Shown here: piece by piece, positions 34,894 to 45,471 of the stretch
Position numbering within the stretch: position 1 is the stretch's first letter
Layout: every line of letters begins with the position of its first letter
Assembly (NCBI GenBank): GCA_029260855.1
Contig: JAJDCK010000011.1
Coordinates: 75,978-127,969, forward strand
DNA: 51,992 bases
Direction of reading: 5' to 3'
From: Candidatus Saccharimonadota bacterium
GTDB taxonomy: Bacteria > Patescibacteriota > Saccharimonadia > Saccharimonadales > OFTM59
Position numbers and translations under genes: made by a program
The notes under the pieces: generated by a model
Databases searched by the model: none
What the model was told of the DNA's origin: nothing
What the model saw: the letters and a program-made list of their open reading frames with translations, nothing else

Positions 34894-35767
34894 ATGGTTA
34901 ATGGCGTTTCTAGTAAGCTGGGTCTTGAAACACTTGCGACTACACATTCAATATTCTTAGAACTCTTAAATAATAAAACAGCAAGTGATGAAGTTGGCCT
35001 AAATCAGTTCGGGGAGATGGCAATGCGAATTGATGTTGCGGCAGAAGACGTAGTGATTAAGAGCTTGCAGGACTACAGTTTTAGGTATGGTCAGGGTATC
35101 CATGTGATTTCTGAAGAGCATGGGGGGGTTTGAGGTTGGTGACAACCCAGTATTAACCGCATTTATTGATGGACTGGATGGTTCATCAGCGTTTCGTGAC
35201 TCTAAAGGTACCGCTAGGTGCGGAACTATGTTTGCCCTTTATGAAGGCATAAACCCCAAATTTGAAAATTATTTACTTGGTGGAATTGCTGATCATAAGC
35301 TTGACCAGATAGTGCTTGCCGTCAAAGGAGAGGGTGTTCTACTAAAAAGTGGTGGTCAAATTGCTAGGATTGGGAGTTCGGGAAGACAGAGCTTAGACAA
35401 TGCAACAAGAATATACATTGATGAAGGCGTAAAGAATTATCCGGACTTCCCCGCACACGAACAGGGTTATTTTTATGATCAAATTAAAGACTCTTTTCCA
35501 ACTCGTTATCTGGGTTCATCAGCTGTATATTTCTTTGATCTAGCAACTGGTCAAGCAGATTTAGTGCTTGAGTACGGACGTAAAAACAATCTTGAGCATA
35601 TGGCGGGGTACCCACTAGTCGTGGAAAGTGGTGGCGTGATGGAATTGCTGAGTGGCGAAGATTTGGGGCCTATCAACTACAATGATTACTGCAAAATTAA
35701 CGGTGGCTATCCAGCTGTTATGGCAGCCTCCAGCCCAAAACTTGCGCAAGCCGTCAGAAATTATTAG
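34894..35767 (+). pseudogene. Inositol monophosphatase-like gene split by a frameshift in a G7 tract (ORFs 34894-35133 and 35120-35767)
   Basis: ISEEHGG | FEVGDNPVLTAFIDGLDGSSAF restored by removing one G at catgggggggtttgag. Confidence 0.85.
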
Positions 35768-36748
35768 ACAAGTTTGTTTGCTTATTAGGTCTTACGGTAT
35801 GAAGGCCGACGGCTATAGCTGCTCCTAGAATTAGTACGCTTCCGATTACATATCCTAGATTAAATGCTTCTCTGAGGAACAATACCGATAGCGTGACACT
35901 GGTGACTGGTTCAAGATAAGAGATGACTACACTTTGCTGGGCAGTAATATATTTCAGGGCATTTAATCTTAAAACAAATGCTAGGGCGACGTGCGTAAGG
36001 CCAAAAATACCGATAAACATTATCTGAGGCAAAATATTTATGGTTGCATTGGCGGTAGTTGAAAAATAATAGACAATGAGCGGGACCAAAAAGATGGTTG
36101 CGATTAATGACTGATAAGTAACAATATTTGTTGCTGGTTGATTTGTAGCTGCCATCTCAAGCGCTAGAAACCTCTGCACAATTGACTGGACAGCAGAAAT
36201 AATTACTGATAATCCTACTAGTGAAAGCCCTAGATAACTGACGCGGCCACCTAGATCTAGTCCGTCCCAACTAAATATAATAATCGCACCGGCAGATGCT
36301 ATAACTCCATACAACAGGTACCGAAACGAGAAAACTCCCTTTTCACCGTGAGCGCTGCGATAAGTGGAGTAACAACACCCGTAAGCGACCGAATAATAGG
36401 GATGAAGATAGTGCCCCCGCCAGACACAGCCAATATAAATGCAACCATGAATAAAGCGTTTTGGGCAGCCTCAAGAAATGCAACTATTGCGGTGAGCCGT
36501 AAGAGTTTAGGGTGTTTAAAAACTTTTTTAAAGGAAACGGCATTCTTAGTTATTGCCACATATATTAAAAGCCCAAGAAAACCAGTAAACGATGTAATTG
36601 CTGTAACAAAATAACCCGGAAGTGTAATACCGCTTAAAACAAGCACCCATGTGCCCCAGATAATTGCGGCACCATACATGCCCTTTGATTGTAATTTCAT
36701 ATTTAACCGTCCGGACCAATTATTAAGTCCAATTCTAATTGATGCCAC
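35754..36748 (-). pseudogene. EamA/DMT-family transporter split by a frameshift (ORFs 36299-36748 and 35754-36314)
   Basis: ALTVKREFSRF | RYLLYGVIASAGAIIIF continues across a 1-nt shift near 36320; two EamA halves. Confidence 0.85.
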
Positions 36749-36769
36749 AGCAACAAGCTAATTGACCCC

Positions 36770-36800
36770 GAAATAAAACCGCTCCGATTGCTCGGAGCGA
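36770..36800 (-). terminator. Rho-independent terminator
   Basis: Minus strand GCTCCGagcaatCGGAGCGGTTTTATTT. Confidence 0.75.
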
Positions 36801-36825
36801 TTACTTTGCTTTTTTAGCTTTTTAG

Positions 36826-37020
36826 CTACTTGCGCTTGACGGTCAGGAAACCGTTACGTGGATTTTCATTGACCGTCATACCGTCAGGTAGGTCAGAAGC
36901 CTCTGGGCGCTGATCCTTGCTGAAGTAGTAGATAGTCTGTTCTTTGCCGCCACGAAGTACGACAGCCTTTGAGTTGAGGTAATATGTTACCCCTTTGGAA
37001 TTTGTGTGCTTATATGCCAT
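36826..37020 (-). CDS. Small conserved-looking protein, start reassigned to MAYKHTNSKG
   Basis: GAGGGAG upstream of ATG at 37020; ORF track extends to 37095 without an RBS. Confidence 0.7.
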   Translation of the reverse strand: MAYKHTNSKGVTYYLNSKAVVLRGGKEQTIYYFSKDQRPEASDLPDGMTVNENPRNGFLTVKRK

Positions 37021-37261
37021 TGCTAAAATCTCCCTCTCTCTTGAATTTGTAATGGTACCCCTAACATACTCTCGGTGATTTCCTCTTGTCAACAACTTTT
37101 AATCAGTAATTTTGTATTAGTGATTAACTCACCCCTGTTAAGCATATCTTCTATAAACTCTGTGGAGAAGATTCGTTGGCATACTGTTGCAAGATAACAC
37201 GCTTATGTATTACACTGGTCAAAGTAAAGAAATCTAAATATATAAAGGTGGAGTTCACACT

Positions 37262-37873
37262 ATGGAATTCATGAATCGTGGTAATCAACAGGTGCAACCA
37301 ACACATGCACCAGCACCAGTAGGGCCATCCGCTAGCCCACGCGGTCGCGGCAGAGGCCTCAACGCCTTCAAGGGTCTACGTATAGCCTCAGTCGTACTGC
37401 TTTTTGCGGCAACAATATTAGTAATAGCACTTGTGTGGCTAATAATGAGAGGAAACGTCAGGAGCGCTAGTGAGGCTCAGTACATTCAAAAGGACCGCTT
37501 ACAAGCAGTCTTCTTAAATGGCGGACAAGTTTATTTCGGAAAAATACAAGACCTGAACAGTAAATACCTTAAGATGGCCGACATTTTCTACCTACGTGTC
37601 AATCAAGTAGTCCAGCCAGATCAAGCAAACAACCAACAAGCCCAACAAAATGACATATCGTTGGTGAAATTGGGCTGTGAGTTGCACCGTCCATCAAACG
37701 ACATGCTGATAAACCGCGAACACGTCATCTTCTGGGAAAACCTTAAGGAAGAAGACGGCGAAAATACTGTTCCAGGTGCAGTCAAGAAATACATGGCTCA
37801 GTACCCCGAGGGTCAAGAATGTCAAGACCAAGCACAGCAAGGCGCCAATAATACGAACGGCACCGACAACTAG
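37262..37873 (+). CDS. Single-TM hypothetical protein, Gln-rich tail
   Basis: AAAGGTGGAG RBS, TM VVLLFAATILVIALVWLIM. Confidence 0.75.
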   Translation: MEFMNRGNQQVQPTHAPAPVGPSASPRGRGRGLNAFKGLRIASVVLLFAATILVIALVWLIMRGNVRSASEAQYIQKDRLQAVFLNGGQVYFGKIQDLNSKYLKMADIFYLRVNQVVQPDQANNQQAQQNDISLVKLGCELHRPSNDMLINREHVIFWENLKEEDGENTVPGAVKKYMAQYPEGQECQDQAQQGANNTNGTDN

Positions 37874-37898
37874 AGACAGTCGCTTTGTCTATAGTCAA

Positions 37899-37935
37899 CA
37901 CCCGTGGACATACAAGTTCACGGGTGTTTTAGTTT
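37899..37935 (+). terminator. Rho-independent terminator
   Basis: CACCCGTGgacatacaagttCACGGGTGttttagtttt. Confidence 0.8.
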
Positions 37936-37958
37936 TACGGAGCCATCGGTGATAAAAG

Positions 37959-38564
37959 TTAATCAAACCGAGCTTTCAGCCAGCGCTCCAAACTAAACCT
38001 AAGTACAAACAACATAAAAAACACGGAGCTGGCTAGTATGCTCCATCCAGCCAAATCTGGCGACCAAAATGGTGAGACAAAATCATACTGGTAGAGCTCT
38101 TTCGGTACTGATTGATTCTCCTTAGAACTGTTCTTGGTTATGTATTCTTGCACGCACTGAGCACGGGCCTGTATCTGCCCGGCTGGGAAACTCGCCTCAC
38201 ATATCCTTACCGCATCTGCCGACACCTCGTCATTGATAGCAGCCACACGTGCACGCTCCCCGGCGACTAGTCGTTCATATGTTTTGGCCAGCTGAATAGG
38301 AGGATGAATCGCATTGTCACCACTAGTTAAATCGGTGTTCATATGACCGTATACGTGCTTGCGCAAGGCCTGCAGAGCCTCTTCCACACCCGAGCCCGTC
38401 GCGTCTGCCGCATGTACCGCTTCACGCAAACGCACCATCTCTAAATTATTCTGCCGAAGGGCCGATGTTGCGATTAACCCCGTCACAATAAAACCTATCA
38501 AGAAATACCAGTAACTGACTGGTCTAAGGTTTACCCAGAGATGGTGTAGTTTTCGTTTGTTCAT
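37959..38564 (-). CDS. Hypothetical protein with N- and C-terminal TM helices
   Basis: 201 aa, two TM. Confidence 0.65.
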   Translation of the reverse strand: MNKRKLHHLWVNLRPVSYWYFLIGFIVTGLIATSALRQNNLEMVRLREAVHAADATGSGVEEALQALRKHVYGHMNTDLTSGDNAIHPPIQLAKTYERLVAGERARVAAINDEVSADAVRICEASFPAGQIQARAQCVQEYITKNSSKENQSVPKELYQYDFVSPFWSPDLAGWSILASSVFFMLFVLRFSLERWLKARFD

Positions 38565-38605
38565 CTTGCTTACGATTATGCCACACCTGATGCTAGACTG
38601 ATACC

Positions 38606-39901
38606 ATGCATATATTTTTCAGTGGTATAGGAGGTGCGGCCATTGGGCCTTTGGCGCTTATCGCAAAACAAGCGGGCTATACAGTTTCTGGTTCTGACAG
38701 CCAACCTTCGCAGTACGTTAATTATTTACGTTCTAAGGGGTTATTAGACATACACATAGGCCAAAACAGGGATCAAATTGCCCATATCCACGAAGAGAAT
38801 CCGATTGACTGGTACGTACGCTCCTCTGCCATACCTGACGACTCGCCCGAGCTCTTGTATTGTAAAGAGCAAGGAATCAAGGCAAGTAAGCGCAACGAAC
38901 TACTGAACCAGATAATCAGCGAAAAGAAATTAAAATTGCTGGCAGTAGCCGGTACACACGGCAAGACCACTACAACCGCTATGGTTATCTGGTTATTCCA
39001 GCAGCTTGGTATACCTCTCAGCTATTCAGTCGGTGCAAAAATCAGCTTCGGCGATATGGGGCGGTACGTGTCAGATTCTGAATATTTTGTATATGAGTGT
39101 GACGAGTTTGACCGTAACTTTTTGGCATTCAGGCCTCAGATTAGTATTATTTCCGGCGTGTCGTGGGACCATCACGAGATATTCCCCACGCGCGAGGATT
39201 ACCAGATGGCTTTCAGAGAATTTATTGAACAGAGTGGCCATACTATCTTGTGGCGCGAAGATTTTGAGTATCTTGGGATGAAGCGCGCAGACCATTTGAC
39301 TGTCTTAGAGGGTAGCGCCGATGAGCAAGAATTGACTGGGATCGCCGGGTTTTATAATCGCCTAGATGCTTGGCTGGCCGCTAGTGCTCTATCACGCATA
39401 GTAGGCAAGCCTACTGATGAAATCGCCAAGTTGATGGCCGCCTTTCCTGGCCTGCAACGGCGCATGGAACCTATTATCCCTAACCTATACAGTGATTATG
39501 CCCATACGCCGGATAAAGTCCGTGGCGCTATGAGCACCGCGCTAGAAATAGCCACAAAGAACAATCAAGATTTGATAGTTGTCTACGAACCACTGACTAA
39601 CCGCAGACAACACTACCTTATGAAAGACTATAAGGACTGTTTTGCCGGTTCCAAGAAGATTTACTGGCTACCGAGCTACCTGGCACGCGAAGACCCGTCT
39701 CAGCGACTTATAGCGCCTGAAGAACTTATAAGTTATTTAGATGACCCGTCCATAGCAGAAGCTCATGAGCGTAACGATGATCTAAAGCGAACGATTCAAC
39801 ATCATCTAGACCGGGGTGCCATGGTAGTAGCCATGGCCGGAGGCGGCGGCAACAGCCTTGACGAATGGCTCCGTCAAGAATTTACTGACTCTAATAACTA
39901 G
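38606..39901 (+). CDS. Mur ligase family (MurC/Mpl-like UDP-N-acetylmuramate ligase)
   Basis: FSGIGGAAIGPLALIAKQAGYTVSGSDSQPS, VAGTHGKTTTTAM, YAHTPDKVRGAM. Confidence 0.92.
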   Translation: MHIFFSGIGGAAIGPLALIAKQAGYTVSGSDSQPSQYVNYLRSKGLLDIHIGQNRDQIAHIHEENPIDWYVRSSAIPDDSPELLYCKEQGIKASKRNELLNQIISEKKLKLLAVAGTHGKTTTTAMVIWLFQQLGIPLSYSVGAKISFGDMGRYVSDSEYFVYECDEFDRNFLAFRPQISIISGVSWDHHEIFPTREDYQMAFREFIEQSGHTILWREDFEYLGMKRADHLTVLEGSADEQELTGIAGFYNRLDAWLAASALSRIVGKPTDEIAKLMAAFPGLQRRMEPIIPNLYSDYAHTPDKVRGAMSTALEIATKNNQDLIVVYEPLTNRRQHYLMKDYKDCFAGSKKIYWLPSYLAREDPSQRLIAPEELISYLDDPSIAEAHERNDDLKRTIQHHLDRGAMVVAMAGGGGNSLDEWLRQEFTDSNN

Positions 39902-39943
39902 ATTCTCGCACTTTGCTGTCACCGGCCATTATATTGCAAAAAG

Positions 39944-40564
39944 CTAAGCTGAAACCAAAGCCGTTGGAAGGAGAAGTCCGGCTACCGTTCGTGCCATTTG
40001 AGCGATTTGAACTGGTTCTCGAGTTATTGGTTCGTATTCAGGCTTACCAGCATTCCTGGGTTTAGAGTCCGGCCATGACACCTGTTCACCCGCAAATTCA
40101 TTATCCGAGTTTAAAGCAATCCAGGAATAACTGAGCAGACACTTTGGATTCGCTCCCTTAAGGCTCATATAAAGATGCCACACATCAAGTGGAGGCTCGG
40201 CCTGTTCACGAGCCTCAGAAGTAATATGACTTTCCGCAAATGCAATGCTTGCATCTTGTTTAGAAGGCCAGCCACTTTTTAATGAGCAAAATGCCGACTT
40301 TACTGACTGACTAGGAGCATTGGTTGCTATCTGGCCAAGTTTAGGAATGCCAACTTCATGTAAAGCTGTTAACTCACCGGTAAATACTAGGTCGTCTGCA
40401 CTTCCCCCACGGGTTGGATACCTATCATTATTTACAAATATAGTCGATCTGTGTATGGGTGCTTTTGGATCAAAAACAGAGGCCATCACATCAAAAAATT
40501 CAATTAAATCATCCGGAATTTCTATGGGATGTCCCGGAACCAGTAACTCCATGTTTTGTGCCAT
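39944..40564 (-). CDS. Hypothetical protein (206 aa)
   Basis: Complete ORF, no family recognised. Confidence 0.55.
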   Translation of the reverse strand: MAQNMELLVPGHPIEIPDDLIEFFDVMASVFDPKAPIHRSTIFVNNDRYPTRGGSADDLVFTGELTALHEVGIPKLGQIATNAPSQSVKSAFCSLKSGWPSKQDASIAFAESHITSEAREQAEPPLDVWHLYMSLKGANPKCLLSYSWIALNSDNEFAGEQVSWPDSKPRNAGKPEYEPITREPVQIAQMARTVAGLLLPTALVSA

Positions 40565-40646
40565 GGCTAAAGTTATACCACGTTTTCAATATTCCGCATA
40601 CTTACAATAATACGGCTAAGAGATGTTGGTTTGAGTGGTAATTAGA

Positions 40647-41738
40647 TTACTTTTGAGCGTATTTGGTGATATATTCTTCAACCAGTTCGCGGGCTCGGCG
40701 GTCTTCAATCTGCTTAGGTGGATGCTTCTTGAAAAATGCGGCTGGCTCAACGATAGCGCCCTTAAGGCCGTTGTCTAGTGCCAGCTGCATGCAGCGGATT
40801 GAGTCAATCGCCACACCTGCAGAATTAGGCGAATCTTCTACTGAAAGACGTAGCTCCAGGTTCATCGGCACATCGCCAAAGTGCTTGCTCTGGATACGGA
40901 TATAACAGACTTTGTTGTCTTTTAGCCAAGGCACGAAATCGCTCGGGCCAACGTGAACATTTTCATCGATTACTTCGTGTCCACGGGCGGTCATCATGGA
41001 GGTAACGGCTTCGGTTTTAGAAATCTTTTTGCTGACAAGTCGTTCCCGCTCAAGCATGTTCAAGAAGTCTGTGTTGCCACCTACGTTTAGCTGGTAAGTA
41101 TGTTCAATCTTCATCCCGCGGTCTAAGAACAAATTAGTAAGTGCACGGTGAACAATCGTTGCACCAACTTGCGCTTTGATGTCATCACCAATAACCGGCA
41201 GACCAGCATCTTCAAACTTCTTGGCCCATACCGGGTCAGATGCAATGAAGACCGGAATACAGTTAACAAAACCACACCTAGCATCAATGGCAGACTGAGC
41301 GTAAAACTCTGTGGCTTCTTGTGAGCCTACCGGTAAATAGTTGATCACTATTTCTGCGCCCGTGTCCTTTAAAACCTGTACCACATCTACTTCCGGTGCA
41401 TCAGATATCGGCACAACTGGTTCGGTGTATTTGTTGACTCCGTCCAGTCTTGGCCCGCGAGAAACCTTAACCCCAATATTAGGCACTTGCGCAAACACAA
41501 CTGTGTTGTTCGGTGCGGCATAAATAGCTTCTGCTACGTCCTTGCCAACTTTGTCAGCATTTACATCAAACGCAGCCACAACCTCTACATCGCGTAGGTG
41601 ATATCCGCCGAAGTTAACGTGCATGACGCCCGGAACAAACTCATCGTCCTTAGCGTCCTTATAGTAATGAATTCCCTGAATTAGAGACGAAGCGCAGTTA
41701 CCAACGCCCACAATAGCGATCTTAATTTTCTTAGACAT
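40647..41738 (-). CDS. ino1: myo-Inositol-1-phosphate synthase
   Basis: [17 protein letters not shown], actinobacterial-type INO1 motifs [30 protein letters not shown]. Confidence 0.95.
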   Translation of the reverse strand: MSKKIKIAIVGVGNCASSLIQGIHYYKDAKDDEFVPGVMHVNFGGYHLRDVEVVAAFDVNADKVGKDVAEAIYAAPNNTVVFAQVPNIGVKVSRGPRLDGVNKYTEPVVPISDAPEVDVVQVLKDTGAEIVINYLPVGSQEATEFYAQSAIDARCGFVNCIPVFIASDPVWAKKFEDAGLPVIGDDIKAQVGATIVHRALTNLFLDRGMKIEHTYQLNVGGNTDFLNMLERERLVSKKISKTEAVTSMMTARGHEVIDENVHVGPSDFVPWLKDNKVCYIRIQSKHFGDVPMNLELRLSVEDSPNSAGVAIDSIRCMQLALDNGLKGAIVEPAAFFKKHPPKQIEDRRARELVEEYITKYAQK

Positions 41739-41824
41739 GATTAATTGCCTCTTTTATTAAATGCCGTTATTAGCATTTTTACTCGTACTAATTATACACC
41801 AAATCGTTTTGAGTCAAACTCAGG

Positions 41825-42283
41825 CTAAGATACCTGATCCGTAGATTTCCAGCCAAATTCGCTGTACGCGCTGCCTTTGGCGATCTGATCAAATAAATGA
41901 AGTTGGTAGTCCATAGTATTATCAGGAAGATTATTAGGGTCCAGCCAGACTATTTTTGAATGTTTGACTGGCTCAGCATTTTTAAAGTCTCCCTCCCAGA
42001 TGTCAGCTTCAAAGAATACATCTACGCGTATATGTGTATTGTCAGTAGCTACCCTCTGCATGGTATGGATATAACGCAGATGATTAGGCTTGATATCTAC
42101 ACCCACTTCTTCTGAAGCTTCACGGATTGCAGCCTGAGTGAAACTTTCCATATCTTCTACGTGCCCTGCTGGCAAACCATAATAACCGTCCATGTAGCCG
42201 GTAGCGCTTCTCAAAAGGAACAATACCTTATCGCCTTTTCTGAAAATAATATACGAAGCGGGTACGTTGCTTCTGCCACTCAT
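41825..42283 (-). CDS. NUDIX hydrolase
   Basis: GLPAGHVEDMESFTQAAIREASEEVGVDI Nudix box. Confidence 0.93.
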   Translation of the reverse strand: MSGRSNVPASYIIFRKGDKVLFLLRSATGYMDGYYGLPAGHVEDMESFTQAAIREASEEVGVDIKPNHLRYIHTMQRVATDNTHIRVDVFFEADIWEGDFKNAEPVKHSKIVWLDPNNLPDNTMDYQLHLFDQIAKGSAYSEFGWKSTDQVS

Positions 42284-42621
42284 CGATTGTCGCCTTTGCC
42301 TTTTATGACACCGCGCTTTTGGCGGTCTGCCAACTTCTCAACGTTTAGTTTCATTATCTCCTCAAACGATAACCCCAGACTATCCGCTAGAACCGCAACG
42401 TACCAGATGACGTCGCCCAATTCCTTTTTTAGATCCGCCAGATCTTCGCCACTGATTTTACCGCCATTATAAGCCACAATTTTCTTCCATTTTTCTACAA
42501 TTTCACCTGCTTCACCCGCAACTCCCATAACCCAAATGGTCCTGTCCATGTTTGTGCCTTCGTACTTTGGGTCTGTATAGGCTGTCCTGAGCGCTAGTTT
42601 CTGATATTCATCAAAGTTCAC
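42280..42621 (-). CDS. MazG-like nucleotide pyrophosphohydrolase
   Basis: GVAGEAGEIVEKWKK...LKKELGDVIWYVAVLADSLGLSFEEIM. Confidence 0.9.
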   Translation of the reverse strand: MNFDEYQKLALRTAYTDPKYEGTNMDRTIWVMGVAGEAGEIVEKWKKIVAYNGGKISGEDLADLKKELGDVIWYVAVLADSLGLSFEEIMKLNVEKLADRQKRGVIKGKGDNR

Positions 42622-43202
42622 TTTATCTCTCCTGTTTCACTGATTTTAACAGCACCTTCTCGCAAAACCTCAATCGCATCATCTACTACACGAATAATAG
42701 TAGACGGCTGACGGCCTGATAAATCACCGCCGTCTACATAAAAATCAACCTCGTCACCAAAGTAAGTATTTGCCTCCTCGGCGGTACTGGATGGCGGTTC
42801 GCCGGGTAAATTAGCACTAGTCGTTACAAGCGGTCCGGTTTTTTCCAAAAGGTCTGCTAGGTCTTCATGTGACGGGATACGTATGGCTATGCTGCTTTTT
42901 CCAAGGTGAATATAGCCTAGTTCATGTGACGGGATAACAACGCTAACCGGCCCGGGCCAAAACTGCTCAACCACTTTTAGATACCGCGGCTTAATGCCTA
43001 GATCTTTGAGCTGTTTAGTATTAGCGGCAATGACGGTCCCTGGCTTTTCCTCTCGCTTCTTTGTTGCATACAAGCGTTTGACCGCCGCTTCATCTGCAGC
43101 CCGACATACTAATCCGTATACCGTATCAGTCGGCAGAATCCCAACACCACCTAATTTAAGCAGCTCTACCAATTTTTCGTCATTTAGCGATGTAAAAAGC
43201 AA
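42618..43202 (-). CDS. tsaC: Sua5/YciO/YrdC (threonylcarbamoyl-AMP synthase-like)
   Basis: GGVGILPTDTVYGLVCRA, WPGPVSVVI, LVTTSANLPGEPP. Confidence 0.92.
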   Translation of the reverse strand: MLFTSLNDEKLVELLKLGGVGILPTDTVYGLVCRAADEAAVKRLYATKKREEKPGTVIAANTKQLKDLGIKPRYLKVVEQFWPGPVSVVIPSHELGYIHLGKSSIAIRIPSHEDLADLLEKTGPLVTTSANLPGEPPSSTAEEANTYFGDEVDFYVDGGDLSGRQPSTIIRVVDDAIEVLREGAVKISETGEIK

Positions 43203-43203
43203 T

Positions 43204-43755
43204 TTATTGCCCCTGGGCGTATTGCGCGATTAGAGGATGGTTTTTTATGAATTTCAGCTGGTCCTTGCCCCACCAAGAATAAATATCCGCGGTGTCCGCT
43301 TCAGCTGCTGCGACATAATCCTGCCAACTCATCCATTTGTAGGCTTCCACCTCATCAGGGTTTGGCTGCGGTTCACTGGTGGCCCGCGCTACATATACCG
43401 GGCAAAACTCATTTTCAATAATTCCTTTGAAGGGTGGTGTTTTATAGGTATATCTTGGCAAAATCACCTGAAAATCTTTGGCCGTCATGCCTAGCTCGTA
43501 ATCCAGACGCCGTTTTATAGCTGCCACCATGTCTTCACCTAGCGCCGGATGGCCACAACAACTATTGGTCCAAACTCCTGGCCAAACTTTTTTACCGTGC
43601 GCGCGCTGGGTAACTAAGAATTCACCTTTGTCATTAAAAACGTAGCAAGAAAATGCCAAGTGCAGCGGCGTATCCGCATGGTGCGAAGAAAACTTCTCCG
43701 CCGTCCCGATCGGCGCACCATTTTGGTCCACCAGTACTATTTGCTCCGCCTGCAC
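43204..43755 (-). CDS. idi: Isopentenyl-diphosphate delta-isomerase, type I
   Basis: HLAFSCYVFNDKGEFLVTQRAHGKKVWPGVWTNSCCGHP. Confidence 0.95.
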   Translation of the reverse strand: MQAEQIVLVDQNGAPIGTAEKFSSHHADTPLHLAFSCYVFNDKGEFLVTQRAHGKKVWPGVWTNSCCGHPALGEDMVAAIKRRLDYELGMTAKDFQVILPRYTYKTPPFKGIIENEFCPVYVARATSEPQPNPDEVEAYKWMSWQDYVAAAEADTADIYSWWGKDQLKFIKNHPLIAQYAQGQ

Positions 43756-44892
43756 CTATCTTACCCCCATAAGCCTGCGTAACTTCGGATCGCTAGGCTG
43801 GAATGTTCGCCCTCGATCTGTATCTTCTCCAACATAGACAACTGGAGACCTTGGGTTTAAGTACTCAGCTATACCCTCAACATTCTCAGACGGGGTTGAA
43901 GCGCCAGAAACCACTCCAACTATACCCTTTAGTTTGGGCAGCTGAAGCCAGCTATTAACTATATAAATTTCACAGGTATCATTAGGCCCTCTTTGCCGGA
44001 CTCGCTCAATAGCCTGTAGCTGGGCAGCATCTGCGATCTCGCTTGTATTTTGTGACTTAACTGAGCCGACTACTACTACTGATCTTAGCCCTAACCGTAC
44101 CAGGCTTACAGCGGACATTATGCGATCGCGTACCGTATTACAAACATCAGTAACACGATAGGGGTTTACTATTTCTAAACCTTTTTTTGCCGCACGCGCT
44201 TGGAGTGAATCAGCTAATTCTTCTGATCGTCCAGAATTGTTAGTGGTCTGTCCTACGACTGAGATGCGACCATGGCGTTTAACTTCTTCACTATTTAGAA
44301 TTTCTGAAATGTCACTTTCTTGACTCATAAATACCAGCGGCGTACCTGCTATTTCTGCTGCAGCTTTTGCAGCCACAGCCTCAGGGTGGCCGGGGCTAGA
44401 GAAGCTTATATAAACTACTGCTGAACCTTTTTCAGCAGCGCGCTGGATTTCATGATGCGTCTTTGTGACAAAGGGGCACGCCGCGTCGTAAACAATCAGG
44501 CCTCTCCTACCAGCTTCTGCCCGGGAGCGAGCATCAGACCCGTGCGCACTATAAATACCGATATCGCCAGGACTTAGCCCTGTTAGGTCACTATCTGTCT
44601 CTACCCCAGCATCTCGTAGAGGCTTTAGCGCATCATCATTGTGCACTGGCGGCTGATTTACACCAACACGAACATTTGGGTTTGACTTACGCGCCGCCAG
44701 GGTAGCTGCAAGAGCCATTCTAACTCCTCCGCAATAACCATAAGGCAAGCCAATCATTACAGATTCGACTCCTTCTATTTGAGGCTGGATGTCAGGATCG
44801 TGCGGAATATTTGCTTGGGCTGTAAAGCGTGTTACCAAACCATCTTCCATATGACGTATATCGAATGGGAATTCTGAGTTTTGTTCAGTCAT
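43756..44892 (-). CDS. ispH: 4-hydroxy-3-methylbut-2-enyl diphosphate reductase (IspH)
   Basis: GYCGGVRMAL, PPVHND, SAHG, DAACPFVTKTH, GHPE, QTT, DVCNTVRDR, VGSVKSQNTSEI. Confidence 0.9.
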   Translation of the reverse strand: MTEQNSEFPFDIRHMEDGLVTRFTAQANIPHDPDIQPQIEGVESVMIGLPYGYCGGVRMALAATLAARKSNPNVRVGVNQPPVHNDDALKPLRDAGVETDSDLTGLSPGDIGIYSAHGSDARSRAEAGRRGLIVYDAACPFVTKTHHEIQRAAEKGSAVVYISFSSPGHPEAVAAKAAAEIAGTPLVFMSQESDISEILNSEEVKRHGRISVVGQTTNNSGRSEELADSLQARAAKKGLEIVNPYRVTDVCNTVRDRIMSAVSLVRLGLRSVVVVGSVKSQNTSEIADAAQLQAIERVRQRGPNDTCEIYIVNSWLQLPKLKGIVGVVSGASTPSENVEGIAEYLNPRSPVVYVGEDTDRGRTFQPSDPKLRRLMGVR

Positions 44893-44974
44893 GACGCTTT
44901 ATTTTACTAAAAAACAACTACACCATCAATATATTATACCACATTTGTCAATAATGGTCATGGTTATTGCGTGT

Positions 44975-45469
44975 TTAAAGACCAAGGGTTTGATCACTTA
45001 ACGCATCTTCAGGGAAGTCCGAGGATTCATCAACCCCGCCCAAGGCTTGGTCAATCTCGGCAGATGTATCGTCAATCGATTCTGGCGTAACGGCTGCCTC
45101 AGCTTGGGTAGGCGTCTGGGTGTTTTTTGCGGGCTCAGGTGCATTTGTGTTTTGAAATGACAACACTGTAATAACCGCCAGAATCGCAGCAATAATTAAA
45201 GCAACTATAATTGGCACAATTGGCGCGTAATGCTTATGGGGCACGGTAGCTACTGGCTGCTTGACTGAGTCTAACGTGCTTGTTTCAGTAGTTGAACTTG
45301 AACTAGTCTGCTCCTCATCTGGGGGTGGAGCTACTACTGACGGGTTTGATGCTGACGGCACATCAGACCTTACGGGAGTAGAGGCTGGCGTGGGTGGTTG
45401 CACGTCTAAAATAGGAGTGTTTTGAGGTTCCCTGGTTTCCTGTGAAGGACTGGTGTTGTTTTCTTCCAT
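44975..45469 (-). CDS. Pro/Thr/Ser-rich single-TM protein
   Basis: Low-complexity cytosolic N-terminus, TM VPIIVALIIAAILAVITVLSF. Confidence 0.65.
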   Translation of the reverse strand: MEENNTSPSQETREPQNTPILDVQPPTPASTPVRSDVPSASNPSVVAPPPDEEQTSSSSTTETSTLDSVKQPVATVPHKHYAPIVPIIVALIIAAILAVITVLSFQNTNAPEPAKNTQTPTQAEAAVTPESIDDTSAEIDQALGGVDESSDFPEDALSDQTLGL

Positions 45470-45471
45470 GG

